Origin: DASPXK01 sp035637315
Lineage (GTDB): Bacteria > Chloroflexota > UBA6077 > JACCZL01
Direction: 5' to 3'
DNA: 13,957 nucleotides
NCBI GenBank assembly: GCA_035637315.1
Contig: DASPXK010000068.1
Coordinates: forward strand, 1-13,957
In this document: one piece after another, positions 1 to 6,135 of the stretch
Layout: the number at the start of each line of letters is the position of its first letter
How positions within the stretch are numbered: position 1 is the stretch's first letter
Program-made: the position numbers and the translations under genes
The notes under the pieces: model-generated
What the model was told of the DNA's origin: nothing
The model's input: the letters and a program-made list of their open reading frames with translations, nothing else
Database searches by the model: none

Positions 1-51
1 GCAAGCTGGAAGCGAAACGAGGCCGGGTACCGCTACCTCGCCGGTCGGTAG
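1..51 (+). CDS. Possible 3' end of an upstream gene (antitoxin candidate), partial
   Basis: Frame 1 is open from the window edge to a TAG at 49-51 and would encode 16 residues ending in YRYLAGR. Of its 16 sense codons 13 end in G or C, better than the other two forward frames here, so it has the codon character of the neighbouring genes. It ends 8 bases before the ATG of the Doc-like gene, the spacing expected of a toxin-antitoxin pair in which the antitoxin comes first. The fragment is too short to assign to Phd, AbrB or any other antitoxin family. It may be spurious. Confidence 0.3.
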   Translation, partial: ASWKRNEAGYRYLAGR

Positions 52-59
52 CGCCCGCG

Positions 60-479
60 ATGGCGCGAGGGGACTCGCCGCGACATCTCAGCCTGGCTGA
101 CGTTCTAGCGCTCCACGTCGCAGTCATGGAGCAGACAGGGCACGCCGCCGCGCCGCTTCGGTCCGAGGCGTTGCTGGACTCCGCAGTCCAGCGCCCTCGA
201 ACCGCTGCCTATTATGAGGCCGCCGACCTCATCCGCCAAGCAGCCGTGTTGGGGGTCGGCATTTCCCAGGCACAGGCCTTCCTTGATGGAAACAAAAGGA
301 CGGCGTATACGGCCATGGACGCATTCCTGCGCCTCAACGGCCTGGCTTTCACAGGCGATCCTATCGCCCTGGCGCGAGAGCTGGAGACGATCGGGAGCCG
401 CACGGAAAGCCTCGAGGTTGCCACTCAGCGCTTTGAGGCCTGGCTTCGAGACCAGACCGGCCCAGCGGACAGCGAATGA
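60..479 (+). CDS. Doc (death-on-curing)/Fic-fold family toxin-like protein with His-to-Gln change
   Basis: This 139-residue protein has the length and layout of the Doc branch of the Fic superfamily. The N-terminus (HLSLADVLALHVAVMEQTG) matches the usual Doc opening, and the core motif is at residues 72-80, reading Q-A-F-L-D-G-N-K-R. Family knowledge: Doc toxins of Phd-Doc modules phosphorylate elongation factor Tu, other Fic proteins transfer AMP, and both need the motif histidine. Here that position is Gln72 (codon CAG, 273-275), while Phe74, Asp76, Gly77, Asn78, Lys79 and Arg80 are kept. The nucleotide-binding half therefore looks intact but canonical catalysis is doubtful. The ATG at 60 has no clear Shine-Dalgarno sequence, and the frame is open upstream to the window edge; the ATG is preferred because the family homology begins just after it. 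The gene converges on the GT39 gene with an 18-base gap. Family assignment is firm; activity is not. Confidence 0.87.
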   Translation: MARGDSPRHLSLADVLALHVAVMEQTGHAAAPLRSEALLDSAVQRPRTAAYYEAADLIRQAAVLGVGISQAQAFLDGNKRTAYTAMDAFLRLNGLAFTGDPIALARELETIGSRTESLEVATQRFEAWLRDQTGPADSE

Positions 480-497
480 GATATCCGCCGCCGCAAG

Positions 498-2459
498 TCA
501 TTTGACCTGCAGCTTGGCGAGCTCGAAGCGGTAGAGCGGGCCGCCGCGCGACCCGAGGCGGGCATCCCCGGCCGTGACCGGCAGCTCAGCTCGCGCGCGT
601 GTGTCGTAGACGCCAACGGTCAGCACGTACTCCCCGGGCGGCGCGGTGGCCGATACGTCGAAACTTGAGGACTGAAACAGCCAGCGGCCCAGCGGCCAGT
701 CGACCAGGCCTACGGCCCGATTCCCCAACGCTAGCTCCTCGTCGCTCCAAACCTGACCATCCGGCCCGCGCAGCTCGGTCATGATGTGATAGTCGACTGA
801 GGCGGGCGCCAGCGATTCCCATTCATACGTCACGCCGACGCTGCCGTTGCGCCCCAGTTCGGCCCGATCGACCGTGTAGCCGCGCAGACGAAGCACGCCA
901 CCGAAGTCAGCCCCGAGGGTGGTCCCAATGGAGCCTTGCAGAGCCGTCCTGGCCTGAGCCAGGTCCGCTTCACGCCGCAGGTAGATCACTCGCGGCGAGT
1001 CGCCCCCTCGGCCGTAGACCTTGACCGGAAGAAAGCGCTGATCCAGCCAGCTCTTGAAGTTGCGCAGCGTCCGCAGGCGGTCGCTCCACAACACCACCAG
1101 CCTCGCCCCGTACGTCTCGCCGGCGGCTGCGATGTCCTCTCCGGTTAGCTCTCGGGCGCGGACCCGCGTCTTGGACGGGTCGGACAGTTCGGGCGGGACC
1201 AGCCGTTGGGCCAGGAATGCTAGATACGGATGGTCCGTGATGATGAAGTCGCCGCGCTTCGTGAGCGCTTCGATCGTGGTCGCGGCGTCTCCGGACTCCT
1301 GGAAACGCTCGCCCTCGAAGCTCGGGCTGAGGTTCATGAACCGCGCGTCCCAGCTGAACATCGCGGGCGCCGACCAGAGGTAGAAGAGGCCGCCGGCCGC
1401 CAGCGCCACCGCCCCGAGCATGCCCTGCCACTGGCGAGCGCGGACCGCCTGCCAGATCTGCCCGATGCCTGATCCGGCTAGGACGGCCACAGGCGGCACT
1501 GCGATGACCACATGCTTTGGGAAGAGCGGCGAGTAAGCTAGCAGCAAGCCGACGCTGGCGAGCGGCCAGAGCACCAGGGGCAGCGCGCGTCGCGGGGAAG
1601 CTACGAGCATGGCCAGCCCAGCCGCCAACGCGAGCGCGAACAGGCCGATCTGGTCTCGCCCGAGGGTGGTCTGCAGGAGACGCCAATTCTCGCGCACGTC
1701 CCAGCCGCTGACCTCACGGCTCCTGAGCCTGTAGTCAATCACCTGGCTGAGCACAGCCGACAAGCCAGTTACGAGGACGATGACCAGCACGAACGCCGCC
1801 GCTACGCCGCCAACCAGCAGCAGGGGCCGGAGCGGGCGGCGCGGGCCGACGACCACGGCCAGTGCGATCGGCACGATCGCCGCCACGACGATCGGCTTGA
1901 TCAGCAGCGCCAGGCCCAGAAACAAGCCTGAGACGAGCAGCCAGGACCACCTTCCGCCGCGCTGGTAGGCGAGCGCGGCGGCGACGGCCAGGATGGCCGG
2001 AGCGAGCGCTGGCACCTCGGCAAGAGCCTGCCGCGAGTTCCGCAGATAGGTCGGGCTGAGCGCCAGCAGTACAGCCGCCATCGCTCCGCCCAGCGGCCCC
2101 CCGACGACGCGACCCGCGCAGTAGGCGCCGAGGATGCCGATCAGTGAATAGAAGCCGACGGCCAGGCGCGCCGCCCCCAGCGTCTCGCCAAACAGATGAT
2201 AGAGTGGATAGAGCAGGTCGAGCAGCAGTGGTCCCTGCGATGAATAGATCTCCTGCACGGGCCGATATCCAGCCGACACCAGGAGGAGCTGGATCCCCCT
2301 GATTCCCTCGTCGAGGTCGCCGCTGACGCTGCTCAGGCGCACCAGGCGCATGAACGCCGATCCCAGCAGGATCACACCCACGACGAGCGTTTCGGCCGGC
2401 CAGGTCGTGGCCGGAACCCGGACGTTGACCGCTGGAACCGAGAGCGTGCGTGACTGCAT
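498..2459 (-). CDS. Glycosyltransferase family 39 (PMT/ArnT-like) membrane protein, downstream paralogue
   Basis: The product is a 653-residue polytopic membrane protein. About ten hydrophobic segments lie between residues 24 and 366, followed by a soluble part of about 285 residues. The first outer loop carries Asp48-Leu-Asp50-Glu51, the acidic pair that GT39 enzymes (protein mannosyltransferases, ArnT) use to act on polyprenyl-phosphate sugars, followed by 'GIRG...SAGYRP...SQGPLLLDLLYP', which fits the family. Residues about 505-653 look like a beta-sandwich, ending in strands such as GEYVLTVGVYDTRAR. The likely role is transfer of a sugar from a lipid carrier to an acceptor outside the membrane; donor and acceptor cannot be told. 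The ATG overlaps the stop of the upstream paralogue (TGATG on the minus strand), so translation is probably coupled and no separate promoter is expected. Codon use matches its neighbours. Confidence 0.87.
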   Translation of the reverse strand: MQSRTLSVPAVNVRVPATTWPAETLVVGVILLGSAFMRLVRLSSVSGDLDEGIRGIQLLLVSAGYRPVQEIYSSQGPLLLDLLYPLYHLFGETLGAARLAVGFYSLIGILGAYCAGRVVGGPLGGAMAAVLLALSPTYLRNSRQALAEVPALAPAILAVAAALAYQRGGRWSWLLVSGLFLGLALLIKPIVVAAIVPIALAVVVGPRRPLRPLLLVGGVAAAFVLVIVLVTGLSAVLSQVIDYRLRSREVSGWDVRENWRLLQTTLGRDQIGLFALALAAGLAMLVASPRRALPLVLWPLASVGLLLAYSPLFPKHVVIAVPPVAVLAGSGIGQIWQAVRARQWQGMLGAVALAAGGLFYLWSAPAMFSWDARFMNLSPSFEGERFQESGDAATTIEALTKRGDFIITDHPYLAFLAQRLVPPELSDPSKTRVRARELTGEDIAAAGETYGARLVVLWSDRLRTLRNFKSWLDQRFLPVKVYGRGGDSPRVIYLRREADLAQARTALQGSIGTTLGADFGGVLRLRGYTVDRAELGRNGSVGVTYEWESLAPASVDYHIMTELRGPDGQVWSDEELALGNRAVGLVDWPLGRWLFQSSSFDVSATAPPGEYVLTVGVYDTRARAELPVTAGDARLGSRGGPLYRFELAKLQVK

Positions 2460-4420
2460 CAGCTTCGGACCCTGACCGTCGCCAGCTCCAGTTCAGCCAC
2501 GTCAACGCCGTCGGGCTGCAGCATCTGTCGCGCGCGTGAGTCGTACAGACCGACGGACAGGCGGTAGTCGCCGGACGGATCGGACGAGCGGAGCCCGAGC
2601 GAGGTGGCGCGGAATACGAAGCGTCCAGGCTCCCATGCAGCGGTACCCTCGCCGCCTCCGCCCAGGCTGCGCTCGTTCTGCTCCACGATCTGCCCGCGGG
2701 CATCGCGGAGAATGGTCACGACGTGGTAGTCGGCCGTGACCGGTCCGATCGCCTGCCAGCCCAGCGTCAGGCTCAGACTCCCGCCAGGGCGCACCTCGCC
2801 CCGTTCCAGGGTGAAGCCGAGCAGGCGGAGCTGGCCACCGAACGTCGCTCCGCTGGTCTGCTCGAGGGCGCGCTCTAACACCGCGCGAGCGGCGCCCAGG
2901 TCGGCGTCTTGTCGAAGATAGAGCGCGCGATCCTTTCCGTTGCGCCGCTCGTTGATCTTCACCGCCAGAAAGTGATCGTCGACCCAGTCGGCGAAGGGGC
3001 GAATCGTGCGCAGCCCGTCACTGAAGAGGAAAAGCAGCTTGACGTCGTACCTCTCTGTGGCCGCGATCACCTGACCTGCCCCCAGTGTTCGGGAACGAAT
3101 GCGCAGGGATGAGGTGTCGACGAGAGCAGGCGGGACCAGACGGCGGGCCGCGAAGGCGACCGACGGCTCGTCGACGAGGATGAAATCGGACGGCGCGGTG
3201 AACGCCCCGACCAGCTCGATCTCGTCGTCGTACGTGTCAGGGCGGTTTTCCGGCAGGCTTGTCATCACGCGGCGATCCAGGCTCAAGATAGCCGGCAGGC
3301 TGGCGGCGTACCAGAGCGCCAGGGCCAGCGCGATCGCCGTGGAGGCTAGCGCGATCGCCGTGGGGGCAGGGCCTGCCCTGCCTGCCTGGGGGCGGAGAAT
3401 CCCGGGCCCCAGGGTGTCCATCGCCCACTGCCCGACGCCGACGCCCACCAGCAGCGCGAGCGGTGGGATCATGATGACGGCGTGCTTGAACTGGAGGGGT
3501 GAGTAAACCATGAGCAGGCCGAAACTTGCCAGCGGCCAGACTGCCAGCGGGAGCCCGAGCCGCGGCCGAACGAGCAGCAGATAGGCCGCCGCGGCGGCGG
3601 CCGCGGCGTACAGCGCGAGCTGCTCGTCGGCGAGCTCGCCGGCCATCGCGCTCCAGTTTTCCTTCAGGCTCCACCCCTCGATCTGGCGCGAGGCTAGCCG
3701 GAAGCGAACCAGCTGCTCATACACTTCGACAGGTCCGACTGCCAGGACGACGGCTCCGACCGCGACCGCAGCCACGCCAAGCAACAGGAGCGCGTCCCCC
3801 AGCGCCCGAACGGGCCTGCCCGGACCGGACGCTCGGAGCAGGCTGGCCAGCGTGATCGGGGCGACGGCAGGTACGACCATCGGCTTGATGAGCAGCGCCA
3901 GCCCAACAAGCAGCCCTGAAGCCACGAGCCAGCGGCGCTCGCCTCGCCGCTGGAAGGCGAGCCCGGCGCCGACTGCAGCCAGGGCCGGAACAAGGGCCGG
4001 GATCTCGACCAGCGCCAGGCGGGAATTCTTCAGATAGGTCGGGCTGAGGAGCAGGACGATCACCGCCGCCCCCGCCGCGACCGGGCCAGCCGCAAGTCGA
4101 GCCGCCCAGCCGCAGGCGAACAGCCCGGCAATCGAGAGGATGGCCGGGGTGAGTCGGGCCGCGGCCAGGCTCTGGCCGAACAACGCGAACGTCGGATAGA
4201 AAATGTCGAGCGAGAGCGGGCCCTGCGAGGCGAAGATGTCGCGAAACGGCCGAAAGCCGGCGGACATCAAAAGCAATTGCTCGCCTCTGATGCCCTCGTC
4301 GAACTTGCCGACAAAGGCCTCGAGATTGACGAGCCGCATCGGAACGGCCAGCGCCAGCAGCGCCAGGACGCCGACCAAGTCACCCAGCGCGCCGAGCCGA
4401 CGCACCCGCATCCCCGGCAT
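2459..4420 (-). CDS. Glycosyltransferase family 39 (PMT/ArnT-like) membrane protein, upstream paralogue
   Basis: This protein has the same architecture as the downstream gene: about ten hydrophobic segments (residues 12-377) and a soluble C-terminal half ending in a beta-rich domain. Asp41-Glu42 sits in the 'KFDEGIRGEQLLLMSAGFRP' region of the first loop, the expected GT39 acidic pair. Both proteins share many blocks, including LLIKP, YSPL..KH, RLVPP and YLR.DADL. I start it at the ATG at 4420. The frame is open up to a GTG at 4579, but of codons 2-30 of that extension only about 45% end in G or C, far below the gene body, and it would cover the divergent promoter at 4573-4601. The 4420 start gives 653 residues, exactly the length of the paralogue. 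ATG 4411 and GTG 4489 are alternatives; none has a good Shine-Dalgarno sequence. It is probably the first gene of a two-gene operon. Confidence 0.85.
   Translation of the reverse strand: MPGMRVRRLGALGDLVGVLALLALAVPMRLVNLEAFVGKFDEGIRGEQLLLMSAGFRPFRDIFASQGPLSLDIFYPTFALFGQSLAAARLTPAILSIAGLFACGWAARLAAGPVAAGAAVIVLLLSPTYLKNSRLALVEIPALVPALAAVGAGLAFQRRGERRWLVASGLLVGLALLIKPMVVPAVAPITLASLLRASGPGRPVRALGDALLLLGVAAVAVGAVVLAVGPVEVYEQLVRFRLASRQIEGWSLKENWSAMAGELADEQLALYAAAAAAAAYLLLVRPRLGLPLAVWPLASFGLLMVYSPLQFKHAVIMIPPLALLVGVGVGQWAMDTLGPGILRPQAGRAGPAPTAIALASTAIALALALWYAASLPAILSLDRRVMTSLPENRPDTYDDEIELVGAFTAPSDFILVDEPSVAFAARRLVPPALVDTSSLRIRSRTLGAGQVIAATERYDVKLLFLFSDGLRTIRPFADWVDDHFLAVKINERRNGKDRALYLRQDADLGAARAVLERALEQTSGATFGGQLRLLGFTLERGEVRPGGSLSLTLGWQAIGPVTADYHVVTILRDARGQIVEQNERSLGGGGEGTAAWEPGRFVFRATSLGLRSSDPSGDYRLSVGLYDSRARQMLQPDGVDVAELELATVRVRS
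3327..3363. repeat. 16-bp direct repeat, 21-bp period, inside a GT39 transmembrane segment
   Basis: The 16 bases AGCGCGATCGCCGTGG occur at 3327-3342 and again at 3348-3363. On the minus strand this encodes TAIALAS followed by TAIALAL (residues 354-367), a seven-residue duplication in the last predicted membrane helix. Each copy contains the palindrome GCGATCGC. It looks like an in-frame tandem duplication. Confidence 0.8.
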
Positions 4421-4479
4421 CGGACCCGCGACTCGGGCGTAGCCGGACCATCTGGGCCGCCGAACACGGAGCACCGCGG

Positions 4480-4485
4480 ATTCTA
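4480..4485 (-). promoter_or_regulatory. Possible -10 box for the GT39 pair
   Basis: On the minus strand these bases read TAGAAT, five of six matches to TATAAT. Transcription would begin near 4473, about 50 bases before the ATG at 4420. No convincing -35 hexamer lies 16-18 bases upstream, so the call is weak. It does agree with the short start chosen for the gene. Confidence 0.25.
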
Positions 4486-4535
4486 CCACTCGATCTTCAG
4501 GGTACGCACTGTCGGTCCGAACAACAATCCAACAA

Positions 4536-4562
4536 CCAGGCCAGACCAGAACCAGAGCCAGA
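4536..4562 (+). repeat. Array of five CCAGR pentamers upstream of the FecR-gene promoter
   Basis: CCAGG (4536) and four CCAGA units (4541, 4546, 4552, 4558) occur within 27 bases, spaced 5-6 bases apart, ending ten bases before the -35 hexamer at 4573. The position suits an activator or operator site, but no regulator is known for it and chance cannot be excluded. Confidence 0.35.
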
Positions 4563-4572
4563 GTGGGGCCTA

Positions 4573-4601
4573 TTGACACGTCGTCGATAAAGCGGCATCA
4601 T
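4573..4601 (+). promoter_or_regulatory. Sigma-70-type promoter for the FecR-domain gene
   Basis: A perfect TTGACA (4573-4578), a 17-base spacer and CATCAT (4596-4601, four of six matches including the key A2 and T6) form the best promoter in the window. Transcription would begin near 4608, giving a leader of about 43 bases with GGGAG at 4636-4640 ahead of the GTG start at 4651. Confidence 0.55.
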
Positions 4602-4650
4602 GGCCAGGCACGCCGCTGATCCGTGATCCCAATTCGGGAGATGTCTGGCC

Positions 4651-5844
4651 GTGACGAGGTTCTCGCTGACGTACTTGGTCGCTGCACTGCTCGTGAGCGC
4701 CTCGCTCATACCGCTCAGGGCTCTCGCGCAGGCCCAGGAGGGCGCGACCATGACGGTCTTGCGCGGCGAGGTTGCGGTCGTCCGCGGCGACGGCAGCGCG
4801 CTCCAGCCTGCCCCCAGCGGGACCGTGGTCCGGCCGGGCGACGAGATCAGGACACTCGGACCTTCCGGGGCCCTCATTACCTTCTTTGTGGGGACCGAAA
4901 TCGAGATGGGCGAGGCTACCGTGCTCGTCGTCGAGCGCGTAAGCAAGCAGGGTGAGCGGATCGACGTCTCACTCAAACAAGTCTTCGGCGCCACCCTCAA
5001 CCGCGTGCAGAGCTTCACCGACCCTGGGTCTGCTTACCGGATCGACGTTGGCGGAGCGGTCGCGGTCGTGCGCGGGACGGAGTTTCTGACGTACGGCCCC
5101 ACACCGGAGGGCATCGCCATCATCGTGTGTCTGTCCTCGTGCACATCGGCCACGACGTTCGCGGGCTGTGCGATGGCCCCGGATTTGGGAATCTGGGTGC
5201 AGGTCGACAGAGGCCGGGTGCTTTCGCGGTGCGAGACCTTCGCGCCCCACGGCGGACCCTGGAACGCGGCCACTGAGGCGTACACCACAGCACTGCAACA
5301 ACTTCAGGCTGATTCCACCGGCACCAACGCCGGGCTAACGCCGGGTGGGCAGACCGGCGCGAAGGTCAAAGAGAGGGAAGAGCATCATGACACGGAGCAG
5401 CCAATACCAGTCCCGGTTGTGCTGCCCGCGGCGAGTCCACTCCCGCTCGGCCCGGTGCAGCCGACACCTGCCTGTACCAATCCGGCGATCAGCGAAAGCG
5501 GGGCGCCAGGAACGGCCTCGATCGCCGTAACCCAGCGCAATCAGGGCGGAGGCAGCTTCCTTTACGCGATGTTCGTGACTATCTCCGGCGGACCGCCGAA
5601 CAAGAGCTTGGAGGCATACATTTTCTTCAGCGGCTCGCTGATATCGCTGGGGCACCAATTTGTCGGTAGCTTCACGACCGACTCCAGCGGCAACGCGACC
5701 TTCAGCGGAACGATCGTCCGACCGGGCCCCCTGTCGACTGCGGATGCTGAAACAAATACGCCAGGCACTACCGCAAGCCCTGGGCCGCCCATCGGCGATC
5801 ATGTCTTCATCGCCCGCAGCATTTCGCCGTGCACCGTCCTGTGA
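4651..5844 (+). CDS. Exported FecR-domain protein with cysteine cluster
   Basis: The 397-residue product begins with a signal peptide (hydrophobic stretch at residues 5-22, likely cut after ALAQA near residue 28). Residues about 37-145 form a FecR domain, recognisable from GEVAVVRGDG, PGDEIRT and the VVRGTEF motif at 139-145. Outside iron-signalling systems such domains occur in exported proteins thought to bind ligands or cell-wall material; no sigma factor or TonB receptor is present here, so a FecIR circuit is unlikely. Four cysteines (160, 164, 173, 194) cluster just after the FecR motif, and two more (275, 394) bracket a Gly/Ser/Thr-rich C-terminal domain of unknown type that follows a Pro-rich linker (residues 250-274). 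The start is a GTG with GGGAG ten bases upstream. It has its own promoter, is divergent from the GT39 pair and is probably monocistronic. The ligand is unknown. Confidence 0.82.
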   Translation: MTRFSLTYLVAALLVSASLIPLRALAQAQEGATMTVLRGEVAVVRGDGSALQPAPSGTVVRPGDEIRTLGPSGALITFFVGTEIEMGEATVLVVERVSKQGERIDVSLKQVFGATLNRVQSFTDPGSAYRIDVGGAVAVVRGTEFLTYGPTPEGIAIIVCLSSCTSATTFAGCAMAPDLGIWVQVDRGRVLSRCETFAPHGGPWNAATEAYTTALQQLQADSTGTNAGLTPGGQTGAKVKEREEHHDTEQPIPVPVVLPAASPLPLGPVQPTPACTNPAISESGAPGTASIAVTQRNQGGGSFLYAMFVTISGGPPNKSLEAYIFFSGSLISLGHQFVGSFTTDSSGNATFSGTIVRPGPLSTADAETNTPGTTASPGPPIGDHVFIARSISPCTVL

Positions 5845-6060
5845 CCTGCGGCGGCCGCCGGTCTCAAGACCAATCCGACGCCGATCTCCCCGCCGGCAAG
5901 CGCTAGGCCGTTGACGTGCGTGACCCACCCGCCAAGCGCGAACCGTTCGCTCCGTAATGGCCTCGTTCGGCGGCTCCAGCGTGGGACGTAACTCGACCGT
6001 TCAACACCGCTGACGCGGCCACCGTTCTGGGAGGCCGGAATGCGGGCCTACCAGAAGGTG
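5845..6060. other. Non-coding stretch between the FecR gene and the lon promoter
   Basis: I see no gene here. Just after the FecR-gene stop are a 12-base palindrome, CGGCGGCCGCCG (5849-5860), and a small inverted repeat, GGTCT-CA-AGACC (5860-5871). Neither is followed by a run of T, so they are at best weak termination or processing signals. The remainder shows no clear structure. Confidence 0.4.
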
Positions 6061-6076
6061 AGTATGCTGGGCCGAC

Positions 6077-6082
6077 TATAAT
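6077..6082 (+). promoter_or_regulatory. TATAAT -10 box of lon
   Basis: This is a perfect TATAAT in GC-rich DNA, 53 bases before the lon ATG. Transcription would start at about 6089-6091. No TTGACA-like hexamer lies 16-18 bases upstream, and no CIRCE or HAIR heat-shock operator is visible, so an activator or an alternative sigma factor may be involved. Confidence 0.45.
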
Positions 6083-6090
6083 TACCACAT

Positions 6091-6117
6091 CGGCCAGACG
6101 GCCAGAGCCGTTGGCCG
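6091..6117 (+). promoter_or_regulatory. Hairpin in the lon 5' leader
   Basis: CGGCCA-G-ACGGC (6091-6102), a CAGA loop (6103-6106) and GCCGT-TGGCCG (6107-6117) form an 11-bp stem with one bulged G. It begins within a base or two of the predicted transcription start and ends nine bases before the weak ribosome-binding site CGAGG (6127-6131). It could stabilise the mRNA or tune translation; the function is inferred from position only. Confidence 0.5.
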
Positions 6118-6135
6118 GTCCCCAGCCGAGGCCTG

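Noticed and set aside
1735..2703. 322-codon minus-strand frame crossing the GT39 junction
   Set aside because: It overlaps both GT39 genes in another frame and has no membrane segments or known motifs.
3330..3358. GCGATCGC octamers as a sign of cyanobacterial HIP1 sequences
   Set aside because: I noticed only two copies and they belong to the same local duplication; nothing else points to cyanobacteria.
4421..4579. Longer GT39 start at GTG 4579
   Set aside because: Poor codon use at the start of the extension, no ribosome-binding site, overlap with the divergent promoter, and a length unlike the paralogue.
6000..6135. CIRCE or HAIR heat-shock operator in front of lon
   Set aside because: Neither TTAGCACTC/GAGTGCTAA nor CTTGAGT/ACTCAAG arms are present.
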